DNA of 10,304 nt from Actinomycetota bacterium (GCA_028718045.1 JAQUMQ010000030.1:1-10304); one strand, 5' to 3'. Positions 1 through 7,306 are shown, counted from the first letter of the stretch. Notes: generated by a model from the letters alone, not told the origin. Program-made: numbers and translations.

Positions 1-2662
1 CAAGATACATGCAGCATGCGCTGGAACAATATTCCAAACCTCTTGATCTGTCTCTTGAGCCTACGCATGATAAAAATACGATGTTTTTAGGCTCTTTGCC
101 ATCGGATGGTCTTGAAATATGGCCATGTGTCGGACCTGAAGCACACATCAGTCTTTCATATTGCATACTTGTAATTACGTCCCGAAGTTCTCCGCCGCCA
201 TACTCGCCAAACATTTCATCTCCCAGCACATCAATCCCGATTGTAACGGCAATCGCACCCACTTCTTTTACCAATACTTCTTCCCTTTGGCTGTAATCGA
301 TTGCTCCTGCTTGGCAAGCTTTTGCGCATTCTTCGCATTCCGAACAAATACCGCAATTAAGGCATTTTAATGCTTCTTTTTTTGCTTCTTCCTCGGATAT
401 TGTTTTTACGACTTCATTAAAGTTTTTTATCCTTTCCTTAGGATCAAGCTTGTTTTCTCGCAACCTTTGAACTTTTTCATATGCCTTCAGCTCTTTTTCG
501 GTAAATATCTCTTCGGCTTTCAGTTTAACTTCAGATTTTTTCTTTTCCAAAATATCTGCCGCAATATTTTCAAGTTTTTCTCCGCTCAAATATCTGTCAA
601 TCACATTTGCCGCAAGCTTACCATGCCCTATTGCTTCCGTTACAGTCGAAGGACCTTTAACTACATCTCCACCGGCAAATATTCCATCATTATCCACAAG
701 AAGTATTTCTTCGTTTAATAAATCAATCGTATCCCATTTGGTAAGATTGAGTTTCCTTTTACCATTTACAGCATAGCCGGTGTCCGGTCTTTGGCCAACA
801 GCCAAAATCAAGTAGTCCAGATCGACCGTAAATTCGCTTCCCGCAATCGGAATAAATTTCCTTCTGCCGCTGCTATCAGGCTCGCCCAGCTCATTTTTTA
901 TAAACACCACTGCCTTTAATTTCCCGTTTTCTTCTATAAGCTTTGCCGGAGATGCAAGGTAATTTATATTTACGCCTTCTTCTAATGCATCTTCAATCTC
1001 TTCTTCTATGGCAGGCATTTCTTCCCTGCTTCTTCTGTAAAATATACTGACCGTGCTTGCCCCAAGCCTAAGTGAAGATCTTGCCGAATCAATGGCAACA
1101 TTTCCTCCGCCAACGATACCTATTTTGCCTTTGATTTCTTTAACTTTTGAAAGAGAGACATCTTTTAGAAATTCGACACCCGATATTACCCCATCGATAT
1201 TTTCTTCGCCCAAGTTTATTGGCATATTTTTATGGGCGCCGGTAGCAAGAAATACGGCATCATAATTTTCCTTAAGCTTCCATATTTCATCGGTGTCTTT
1301 AATTTTGCTGCCAGTCTGTATGTTTACACCCATTCTTTTTATGACATCTATCTCGAGATTTAATATTTCCGGCGGTAGTCTGTAATCCGGTATTTCGGTC
1401 CTAAGCATTCCTCCGATCACATCCATCGCTTCGAATATCTGAACGCCATAACCTTTTTTAGCCAAATAATATGAAGCCGTAAGACCTGCCGGTCCAGAAC
1501 CTACTATCGCAACCTTTTGAGGTTTTTTCTCTTCCATGTCAGGAAGCGGTATTTCGCCTAACTTCAACTCATAATCAGCTAAAAATCTTTTCAGAGACAT
1601 TATCGCAATTGGATCGTCGACAAGTTTTCTCGTACAGTTTTCTTCGCATGGATGCATGCAAACTCTGCCGCATACGGATGGAAAAGGATTGTCTTTTCTG
1701 TGAAGATTTAACGCTTCCAGGTATTTGCCTTCCCTTATGAGTGCGATATATCCTTGTGCTGCAACTCCGGCAGGACATGAGCTTCTGCAAGGCGCTTTGC
1801 CTCTTTTGTGGATATTGTATGCCGAAGGAACTGCTTGAGCAAACATCTTGGATATGGCTTTTCTTTTAGCGATATCTACCTCATACTTGTTGTCTATCAT
1901 AACCGGACAAACTTTTTCGCAATCGCCGCATGAGGTGCATTTCTTTAAATCGATATATCTTGGTTTTTTTCTTATCGTAACTTTATAATTACCGACAGAG
2001 CCTTCGACTTTTATGACTTCCGAGTTTGTCAACAACTCTATATTTTTATGAGTTCCGACGTCAACCATTTTCGGAGATAATATACATGCCGAACAATCAA
2101 TTGTCGGAAATGTTTTGTCAAGCTGAGCCATTTTTCCGCCAATCGAAGCTTCTTTTTCAACCATTATTACTTGTCTGCCACCGTCGGCTATATCAAGCGC
2201 AGTTTGTATTCCGGTAATTCCTCCGCCTATGACAAGCACATTTTTGTTTATATCAAAGTATTTGGGATATAGTTCTCCATGTCTGTAAACCTTGCTTACC
2301 GCCATCCTTATAAGATCAATTGCCTTTTCGGTAGCTTTTTGCCTGTCATCGTGTATCCATGAATCCTGTTCCCTGATATTTGCCATATTGAACAAGTATG
2401 GATTAAGGCCTGCTTTCTCAACAGTTCTCATGAAAGTAACATTATGCACTTGCGGGGAGCAGGAAGCCACAACTACCCTGTTGAGGTTTTGTTCCTTTAC
2501 TGCTTTTATTATCTGCAGTTGCCCCGGTTCAGAACAAGTATATAAATTCGTTTGAGTAAAAACTACGCCAGGAAATTTTTTTGATTCCTCTGCAACCTTT
2601 TCGACATCTACGTTTGCCCCTATATTTGAGCCGCAATAACAAACAAAAACTCCTATCCTCAA
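1..2662 (-). CDS. hdrA: HdrA-like subunit with inserted GltD/NfnB-type NAD(P)H module (3' end beyond window)
   Basis: Flavin and iron-sulfur subunit of a heterodisulfide-reductase-like complex, probably cytoplasmic. The frame is open from 2662 to the left edge (887 codons), so the C-terminus is missing. Start: TTG at 2662, nine bases after a strong AAAGGGG Shine-Dalgarno sequence; translation then gives the typical HdrA N-terminus. In order: HdrA N-terminal domain (1-138); first flavin-fold half with GGGITG (146-151) and the HdrA signature DCSACILSPKM (189-199); one [4Fe-4S] motif (C242, C245, C248, C252). Then a full glutamate-synthase-small-subunit-like module (about 290-763): cysteines 292, 296, 331, 335, 339, 343, FAD site GSGPAG (388-393), NAD(P)H site GGGNVA (518-523) followed by YRR (542-544), FAD motif AGGD (663-666). 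Then a cysteine cluster (C767-C783) and the resumed HdrA sequence, with C866, C879, C883, C884 matching the spacing of the HdrA proximal cluster ligands. Third gene of hdrC-hdrB-hdrA, 24 bases after hdrB. Family is certain; substrate and partner are inferred. Confidence 0.93.
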   Translation of the reverse strand, partial: MRIGVFVCYCGSNIGANVDVEKVAEESKKFPGVVFTQTNLYTCSEPGQLQIIKAVKEQNLNRVVVASCSPQVHNVTFMRTVEKAGLNPYLFNMANIREQDSWIHDDRQKATEKAIDLIRMAVSKVYRHGELYPKYFDINKNVLVIGGGITGIQTALDIADGGRQVIMVEKEASIGGKMAQLDKTFPTIDCSACILSPKMVDVGTHKNIELLTNSEVIKVEGSVGNYKVTIRKKPRYIDLKKCTSCGDCEKVCPVMIDNKYEVDIAKRKAISKMFAQAVPSAYNIHKRGKAPCRSSCPAGVAAQGYIALIREGKYLEALNLHRKDNPFPSVCGRVCMHPCEENCTRKLVDDPIAIMSLKRFLADYELKLGEIPLPDMEEKKPQKVAIVGSGPAGLTASYYLAKKGYGVQIFEAMDVIGGMLRTEIPDYRLPPEILNLEIDVIKRMGVNIQTGSKIKDTDEIWKLKENYDAVFLATGAHKNMPINLGEENIDGVISGVEFLKDVSLSKVKEIKGKIGIVGGGNVAIDSARSSLRLGASTVSIFYRRSREEMPAIEEEIEDALEEGVNINYLASPAKLIEENGKLKAVVFIKNELGEPDSSGRRKFIPIAGSEFTVDLDYLILAVGQRPDTGYAVNGKRKLNLTKWDTIDLLNEEILLVDNDGIFAGGDVVKGPSTVTEAIGHGKLAANVIDRYLSGEKLENIAADILEKKKSEVKLKAEEIFTEKELKAYEKVQRLRENKLDPKERIKNFNEVVKTISEEEAKKEALKCLNCGICSECEECAKACQAGAIDYSQREEVLVKEVGAIAVTIGIDVLGDEMFGEYGGGELRDVITSMQYERLMCASGPTHGHISRPSDGKEPKNIVFLSCVGSRDRSRGLEYCSSACCMYL

Positions 2663-2671
2663 AGTTTAAAG

Positions 2672-2678
2672 CCCCTTT
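2672..2678 (-). promoter_or_regulatory. Shine-Dalgarno site that fixes the TTG start of hdrA
   Basis: AAAGGGG on the minus strand, nine bases before the TTG at 2662-2660. It lies in the 24-base gap after the hdrB stop codon. No ATG or GTG in this frame is better placed, and the first ATG would remove the conserved HdrA N-terminal cysteines (C8, C10, C43). Confidence 0.75.
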
Positions 2679-2686
2679 CTTAAGTC

Positions 2687-3616
2687 TTAAATATTTGGAC
2701 TTACGAACAGTTTGTCAAGCATGACTTCCCTTTCAGAAAGCCCGAGAGCCAAACCAAGTATTTGTGTCAAATATAATACCGGTATCTTGTATTCCGTCTT
2801 AAAATACCTATTTATCTGTGATTGCCTGAGATCCAAGTTCTGCTGGCATAACTGGCAAAATACGACAATACAGTTTGCCTTGCAATCATAAGCCATTTCC
2901 AGAATATCTTTGCTGAGTTTTAGCACGAGATCTTTATGCGTAAGCGACATTATCGCACCGCAACATTCGGTCTTGAATTGAAAACTTTTGCTTGTTATGC
3001 CAATATCTTTCAGCAGTATTTCCATTGAATTCGGATTTTCGATATCATCAAACTTGAGTAGTTTATTCGATCTTAAAAGTGCGCATCCGTAATAACATGC
3101 GGGAGCAATTTTTGCCAGCAGCGATGATTTATTATATCCGCTCGTTTGCGAGATCTCTAAATATTTCTGTCTTATCAGCTCTTTCTTTTCAAACAAATAA
3201 TTCAATATCGAGTAAATTTTGAAACCGTAGCTATCCTTAAGCTCAAATCCCATTTCTTTTAAATCTGATACCAGTTGCTGTTTCTTTTCCTGCTCAAACG
3301 GATTCATTTCACTAAATGAGGTATTCAGCATTTTTGCGGCATGGCTTAATTTGTTGTAGCAAGATACGCAAGGGCACAATATCTCGTCATAGCCCATTTT
3401 GTCTGCGAGCAACAAATTCCTTGCAGACAAAGTCGCGGAAAGCTCTTCATTTGTGTGATGAGCTGGCGTAGTTCCGCAACAATTCCAATCTTCGATTTCC
3501 TTAAACCCTATTCCTAAAACTTTCAAAAGTTTGGTAATTGAGATATTGAAATCTATTGCCGTAGAATTAAGAGAACATCCGGGATAATACGCTATTTTAT
3601 TTGTTTCTTGTGCCAT
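2687..3616 (-). CDS. hdrB: HdrB-like catalytic subunit with two CCG domains
   Basis: Heterodisulfide reductase subunit B homologue, 309 residues, close to the usual length. In methanogen HdrB each cysteine-rich CCG motif holds a noncubane [4Fe-4S] cluster, and these clusters carry out disulfide cleavage. Both motifs are complete here. The first has C14, C46-C47, C83 and C86; the second has C178, C218-C219, C254 and C257, with C174 and C81 as extra cysteines. The spacing of the first motif (32, 1, 36, 3) equals the one I recall for methanogen HdrB. The redox site therefore looks intact, but the substrate cannot be read from sequence: in bacteria without coenzyme M and B it may be another disulfide or a different low-potential acceptor. 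ATG start at 3616, right before the conserved YYPGC. There is no clear Shine-Dalgarno sequence, so translation may depend on upstream hdrC, which ends 24 bases earlier. Confidence 0.93.
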   Translation of the reverse strand: MAQETNKIAYYPGCSLNSTAIDFNISITKLLKVLGIGFKEIEDWNCCGTTPAHHTNEELSATLSARNLLLADKMGYDEILCPCVSCYNKLSHAAKMLNTSFSEMNPFEQEKKQQLVSDLKEMGFELKDSYGFKIYSILNYLFEKKELIRQKYLEISQTSGYNKSSLLAKIAPACYYGCALLRSNKLLKFDDIENPNSMEILLKDIGITSKSFQFKTECCGAIMSLTHKDLVLKLSKDILEMAYDCKANCIVVFCQLCQQNLDLRQSQINRYFKTEYKIPVLYLTQILGLALGLSEREVMLDKLFVSPNI

Positions 3617-3640
3617 TTTAAAAAAGTTACAAATATTTTT

Positions 3641-4177
3641 TTATAAGTATTTTTTTGTCGCTTTACTTATTTTTTTTCTGCCTTTAACGAATTCCGGCAA
3701 AACTTTTATCTTCCTTTTTTTTAATATATCAACGGCAATATCGAAATCATTTAAAAATCTTCCCGTACCGATATTAAGACCGAGTATGAGTCCTGGTTCG
3801 TAGCTTCTGCCGAAAAACTGAACGATTCTCACAAACAGCTTATAAAATATTGATATATTTTTTACTTTCTTTGTATTTTTTTGCCAAGTAGATACTCTTA
3901 AGTAGTTCATTATGGCAGCTATGCTTATATTTTCAGGACACCTGTTCGAACATATATCGCATTCCAAACACAACCATATTGCACTGGAATTGACGATTTC
4001 ATCTATCCTGTTTGATTGAATAAGGCTTATTACCTGGTGAGGCTTGAAATCATAAAGATCCACTGCCGGGCAACCTGCGCTGCATTTTCCGCATTGGCAA
4101 CAATAATAAATATTGGGTTCTATATAATTTTGAAGATTATTTTTTATTTTGCCGTAATCAATATTTTTGTTATTCAT
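3641..4177 (-). CDS. hdrC: HdrC-like [4Fe-4S] electron-transfer subunit
   Basis: Heterodisulfide reductase subunit C homologue, 178 residues, a cytoplasmic electron relay between HdrA and HdrB. Two ferredoxin-type motifs are visible: C26, C29, C32, C36-P and C70, C73, C76, C80-P, each with the CxxCxxCxxxCP spacing for one [4Fe-4S] cluster. C27 is an additional cysteine next to the first motif. The C-terminal hundred residues are basic (a lysine-rich tail from about 153) and have no membrane segment, so this is the soluble HdrC type, not a fusion to the membrane HdrE type. First gene of hdrC-hdrB-hdrA, with a good promoter about 30 to 70 bases upstream. ATG start at 4177; the upstream bases have no clear Shine-Dalgarno sequence, and no alternative start lies between it and the first cluster motif. 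Confidence 0.92.
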   Translation of the reverse strand: MNNKNIDYGKIKNNLQNYIEPNIYYCCQCGKCSAGCPAVDLYDFKPHQVISLIQSNRIDEIVNSSAIWLCLECDICSNRCPENISIAAIMNYLRVSTWQKNTKKVKNISIFYKLFVRIVQFFGRSYEPGLILGLNIGTGRFLNDFDIAVDILKKRKIKVLPEFVKGRKKISKATKKYL

Positions 4178-4207
4178 TTATTGTCACAGACTATTTTCAA
4201 AATAAAT

Positions 4208-4245
4208 ATTATAACCTTTTACCATAATTGTAATTATTTTGTCAA
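4208..4245 (-). promoter_or_regulatory. Predicted sigma-70/A promoter of the hdrCBA operon
   Basis: Perfect -35 box TTGACA (4240-4245, minus strand), an 18-base spacer, then TAAAAG (4216-4221) immediately preceded by TGG, the extended -10 pattern. A perfect TATAAT (4208-4213) lies slightly downstream but has no good -35 at 17 bases and may be an alternative -10. Transcription would begin near 4201-4209, about 25-32 bases before hdrC. An 8-base direct repeat TAATTGTA (4225-4232 and 4249-4256 on the plus strand) brackets the -35 box. Prediction only. Confidence 0.55.
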
Positions 4246-4460
4246 GTTTAATTGTAGAACTTTGTTGTTATTCTGCGATATCGTCACTCTTATCTTATTC
4301 AGGGAAAATGCCATGCATGAATAATAAAAGAGAGGAAATATATCACATGACAGAAAAGGTCTTAAAATTTAATGTAAAGTTTTTGTTGCTGTTAAGAGTG
4401 TTTCGACATCCAGAGAACTTGTGGGTGGAATTAAAAATCATTGCTTTGAAACGGTATTCG
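4246..4460. other. Gene-free spacer between the sugar transferase and the hdr operon promoter
   Basis: About 215 bases with no supported gene. I looked for a terminator for the glycan genes and found no GC-rich stem followed by a T-run on the minus strand. A plus-strand frame starting at 4348 runs into the opposite-strand transferase gene and resembles nothing known. This is where the glycan genes end and the redox operon begins. Confidence 0.4.
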
Positions 4461-5039
4461 TTATTTATTACCTTTTGCGGTAAAAACTGCTTTTACGGTA
4501 ATGAAAATAATTTTGAAATCATTTATAAGAGAAAAATCATCCACATATTTTTTATCAAATTCAACTTTTACGGGGATAGGTAGTTCATCGCGTCCGCTAA
4601 CTTGTGCCAGACCGGTTATTCCGGGGCGCATTGCATCCACACCTTTCTCTTTTCTAAGTCTTATAAGCTCCGGCTGGTTGTAAAGTGCGGGCCTCGGTCC
4701 AACAAAACTCATTTGCCCTTTCAGAATGTTTATAAGCTGAGGAATTTCATCGATGCTTGTTCTTCTCAAAAATGATCCGATTTTAGTTACCAGCTCGGCA
4801 GAATTTAAAACTTCATCTGTCGGTATGTCGGGCGTTCCTTCTCTCATGGTTCTGTACTTATAAATCGTAAAGAATCCGCTGTTTGTTCCTATCCTCTTTT
4901 GTTTATATATTACTCTGCCGGGTGAATCTGCTTTGATCAAAACCGGAATTATAATCCATAACGGAAGCAGCAATACTAAGAATATGATTGAAAATAACAT
5001 ATCAAGACATCTTTTAATGAAAAGCCGAAATTTTTTCAA
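4461..5039 (-). CDS. Minimal sugar-1-phosphate transferase (undecaprenyl-phosphate, PglC/WcaJ-core type)
   Basis: Monotopic phosphoglycosyl transferase of the bacterial sugar transferase family. These enzymes move a sugar phosphate from a nucleotide sugar to undecaprenyl phosphate at the inner face of the membrane and so start a surface glycan. At 192 residues it is the minimal catalytic core. Visible in order: KRCLDM (9-14), a hydrophobic re-entrant helix (14-35) with the Leu-Pro break at 25-26, DSPGRVIYKQKRIG (38-51), FTIYKYRTM (57-65), the Asp-Glu catalytic pair in SIDEIPQL (95-102; D97, E98), SFVGPRPALY (111-120) and RPGITGLAQVSGRD (138-151). Start: TTG at 5039, seven bases after GGGGGAG. 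An upstream in-frame TTG at 5108 would add 23 unrelated residues without a ribosome binding site, so I rejected it. Its own promoter candidate lies about 100 bases upstream. The sugar donor is unknown; the dehydratase next door suggests a 4-keto-6-deoxy derived sugar. Confidence 0.92.
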   Translation of the reverse strand: MKKFRLFIKRCLDMLFSIIFLVLLLPLWIIIPVLIKADSPGRVIYKQKRIGTNSGFFTIYKYRTMREGTPDIPTDEVLNSAELVTKIGSFLRRTSIDEIPQLINILKGQMSFVGPRPALYNQPELIRLRKEKGVDAMRPGITGLAQVSGRDELPIPVKVEFDKKYVDDFSLINDFKIIFITVKAVFTAKGNK

Positions 5040-5344
5040 TATAAAACTCCCCCATAGCCATATACTCAGATAATGAAACCAAGCATTTGCATAAGTTTTA
5101 TATATCAAATCGTACTATCTGAAAATTATTCTTATGGCTGATCATATAAATTTATCAATATAGGTTCAAAAGCATCGAAATTTAAAGCTGAAACCAAAAA
5201 TTTTAAAACAATTTTACTTTTAAAATAAAAATTTTTAAATAGTGATTTAAAAAGGTTACAAAAGTTTTAAAAAAGCCGGCGAATTATAAAGATTGCTTAT
5301 ATGACACTGATTTGAACATAGAAAATAAAATAAGAATAGCCGGG
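5040..5344. other. AT-rich intergenic region with promoter and ribosome binding site
   Basis: About 305 bases between the dehydratase stop and the transferase start, strongly AT-rich with A- and T-tracts at 5190-5275. It holds a promoter candidate (5141-5169) and the transferase Shine-Dalgarno sequence GGGGGAG (5047-5053, minus strand). A GCCGGC followed by six T residues near 5270-5280 resembles the end of a terminator, but its only GC partner is about 55 bases away. I see no gene. Confidence 0.5.
5141..5169 (-). promoter_or_regulatory. Predicted sigma-70/A promoter for the sugar transferase gene
   Basis: On the minus strand TTGAAC (5164-5169), a 17-base spacer and TATGAT (5141-5146), five of six bases matching the -10 consensus. 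Transcription would start near 5134 and leave a leader of about 95 bases before the TTG start. A-tract-rich DNA further upstream could act as an UP element. In an AT-rich spacer such matches can occur by chance. Confidence 0.45.
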
Positions 5345-7291
5345 TTACTGTATTTCATAGTTATTGTCATAATCTTTAATCAGGTTAAACCACATTTCTT
5401 TTTCGTCAAAATTCGGGACTATTTTACGCAAATCTTTAAAAAGGGCAGCGTAATCATAAACTTGTATTTCTTTTTCGATATTAAACAAAAGGTCTACAGT
5501 TTCTTCTTTGCTCAATTTTCCATTCCCGTTAAATTTTGCCTCTCTTATATGAGGAAGATGAGTCAAAACTAATTCTTCGTCTTCCGATATCAATTCTTCA
5601 TTTAATTTTTCGCCGGAACGGAGTCCTGTATATATTATTTCAATATCCTTGCCAGGCTCCATTCCATATAGTTTTATCATATTTGTAGCCAGATCAAGAA
5701 TGTTGAACGGTTCGCCCATATCGAGGACAAAAACTTCCCCGCCCTGTCCTATTATGCTTGCCTGTATAACCAATTGTGCTGCTTCGGGTATCGTCATAAA
5801 ATATCTTTTCATTTCGGGATGAGTGACTTTGACCGGACCACCGGATAATATTTGCTGTTTGAATATCGGAACAACACTACCCTGGCTTCCAAGCACATTC
5901 CCAAATCTCACTATAATAAAACGTGTCTGACCTTCCTTCGATAGCGCCTGGAGGTATTTTTCTGCAAGGAGCTTTGATATGCCCATTACGTTGCTTGGCT
6001 TTACCGCTTTATCCGTAGACAGCATTACAAACCTTTTGACGCCAAATTCGATCGATAATTTTGCAAGTGTTTTTGTTCCTATGAAATTATTTTGTATCGC
6101 AGCTTCGGGATTCAATTGCATAAGAGGAACATGTTTGTATGCAGCAGCATGAAAGAGTATCGCAGGTTTGTAGCGCTTTATTACCGATTTCATTATTTCC
6201 TTATCTTTGACATTTGCTACAATCGGAATTGCACCAAGATAAAAATATTTTTCTTTAAGTTCTTTCTCGATTAAAAACAGTGCATTTTCGGCATGATCGA
6301 CGAGTATCATTTTTGCAGGATTAAATCTCACAACCTGTCTGCAAATTTCAGAACCTATCGAACCTCCTGCTCCGGTAATCAAAATCACTCTGTCTCTTAT
6401 TTCCGCCACAACTTCAGGAATTTTTATGCGGATCGGTTCTCTTCCCAATATATCTTCGATCTCAATGTCCCTTATCTGATATAAATAAACCTTATCATCG
6501 ATAACTTCATACAAGCTAGGAAGAGTTTTGCATCTTATGCCTTTTTCTTTGGCTCTTAAAGCTATGTTCTTGCGTAAATCACCGGATGCCGAAGGGATAG
6601 CCATTATGATCTCGTCAATAGAATATTTTGATATTATAGTCTCCATTCTAGAAATGGATCCCAGAACTTTTACCCCATGAATCTGCTTTCCTATTTTGAC
6701 GGGATCGTCATCCAGAAAACCAATGGCTATATACTCTCCTATTGCCTGCCTTGTAATTTCTCTTACAATCATTTCGCCTGCATCACCTGCGCCAATTATA
6801 AGAACTCTTTTTTTTCTGGTCTTGACATTTCCAAACTTCAATTCATTAAAGAATCTTTCGGAAAATCGTGAAAGCGCAATCAGGATGAGCGTCAGGATAA
6901 AATCAATTATAAATATACTTCTGGGGAAATAAGGAAGCGAAAAGTTGATTTTAAGCCCTAAAAAACCGACTGGTGCACCCAAAATATAAAAAATAACTAC
7001 CATTAAAAAGGAGCTTGCTGCAGTTGCTTCAACTATTGCCAGCATATCTTTAACCGATGCATACTTCCAAATACGGCGATACATGCCGAACAACCAGAAC
7101 ATCAAAAGCTTTGCGATTGTTATGATTATTATATAAGAAACCAGAGCGGTTGAATACTGGGAAATCAAGACTTCCCTTCCCCTGAAATCAATCTGGCCTC
7201 TCAGGAAAAATGAAATAATAAAGGAAGAAAAAATTATTAATATATCAAAAAGAATCTGTAATAATATTTTAAACGAAAATTTTCTTTTCAT
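5345..7291 (-). CDS. Membrane-anchored nucleotide-sugar 4,6-dehydratase (CapD/PglF/WbpM type)
   Basis: Polysaccharide biosynthesis protein of the long CapD-like family, 648 residues. Members such as PglF and WbpM convert UDP-GlcNAc to a UDP-4-keto-6-deoxy sugar, the first step to bacillosamine-type and related sugars. From the ATG at 7291: four membrane segments (about 9-30, 46-69, 84-107, 123-141); a CoA-binding-like Rossmann domain with GAGDAG (167-172); then the short-chain dehydrogenase domain with TGAGGSIG (306-313), AAAYKHVPLM (382-391) and the active site STDKAVKPSNVMGISK (425-440). As in PglF and WbpM, the usual catalytic Tyr of YxxxK is Met (M436, K440), with T426 and D427 nearby, which marks a dehydratase and not an epimerase. 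The C-terminal GLRSGEKLNEEL (556-567) is also typical. A TTG at 7309 would add six residues; I prefer the ATG. No Shine-Dalgarno sequence precedes it, but a perfect extended -10 sits 6 bases upstream. The LCP gene ends 26 bases before it. Confidence 0.92.
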   Translation of the reverse strand: MKRKFSFKILLQILFDILIIFSSFIISFFLRGQIDFRGREVLISQYSTALVSYIIIITIAKLLMFWLFGMYRRIWKYASVKDMLAIVEATAASSFLMVVIFYILGAPVGFLGLKINFSLPYFPRSIFIIDFILTLILIALSRFSERFFNELKFGNVKTRKKRVLIIGAGDAGEMIVREITRQAIGEYIAIGFLDDDPVKIGKQIHGVKVLGSISRMETIISKYSIDEIIMAIPSASGDLRKNIALRAKEKGIRCKTLPSLYEVIDDKVYLYQIRDIEIEDILGREPIRIKIPEVVAEIRDRVILITGAGGSIGSEICRQVVRFNPAKMILVDHAENALFLIEKELKEKYFYLGAIPIVANVKDKEIMKSVIKRYKPAILFHAAAYKHVPLMQLNPEAAIQNNFIGTKTLAKLSIEFGVKRFVMLSTDKAVKPSNVMGISKLLAEKYLQALSKEGQTRFIIVRFGNVLGSQGSVVPIFKQQILSGGPVKVTHPEMKRYFMTIPEAAQLVIQASIIGQGGEVFVLDMGEPFNILDLATNMIKLYGMEPGKDIEIIYTGLRSGEKLNEELISEDEELVLTHLPHIREAKFNGNGKLSKEETVDLLFNIEKEIQVYDYAALFKDLRKIVPNFDEKEMWFNLIKDYDNNYEIQ

Positions 7292-7297
7292 GGAAAT

Positions 7298-7306
7298 ATT
7301 ATAGCA
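7298..7306 (-). promoter_or_regulatory. Extended -10 promoter element, possible leaderless start of the dehydratase gene
   Basis: TGC-TATAAT on the minus strand, a perfect -10 hexamer with the TGn extension, in the 26-base gap after the LCP gene. No good -35 is present 17 bases further upstream. Six bases separate the hexamer from the ATG at 7291, so the A of the start codon sits where transcription would begin. No Shine-Dalgarno sequence exists here. Confidence 0.45.

Noticed and set aside
1575..1790. Cysteine- and arginine-rich minus-strand frame of 71 codons.
   Set aside because: It is an out-of-frame shadow of the cysteine-rich start of the inserted GltD-like module.
1..2662. Frameshift or pseudogene in the HdrA-like gene, suspected because of its unusual length and mixed domain content.
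   Set aside because: I translated the region codon by codon from the TTG at 2662 to position 2. The frame stays open with no stop, and both flanking HdrA parts and the inserted module are intact in one frame.
4460..4505. Inverted repeats (GTAAAA/TTTTAC and TTACC/GGTAA) at the end of the sugar transferase gene as a terminator.
   Set aside because: They lie inside the last codons, the stems are AT-rich and short, and no T-run follows at the right distance.
4348..4583. Plus-strand frame of 78 codons starting ATG ACA GAA, with a GAGG about 11 bases before it.
   Set aside because: Its second half lies antisense to the well-supported 3' end of the sugar transferase, the composition is that of AT-rich chance frames, and it resembles no known family. 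The GAGG spacing is also long.
5040..5108. Longer version of the sugar transferase starting at the TTG at 5108.
   Set aside because: The 23 extra residues are unlike family N-termini and no ribosome binding site precedes them, while the TTG at 5039 has a strong one and starts right at the conserved membrane helix.
5265..5350. GCCGGC followed by a T-run after the dehydratase gene as an intrinsic terminator.
   Set aside because: The only complementary GC run (CCGGC beside the stop codon) is about 55 bases away and gives five pairs. That is too weak a stem for a standard terminator.
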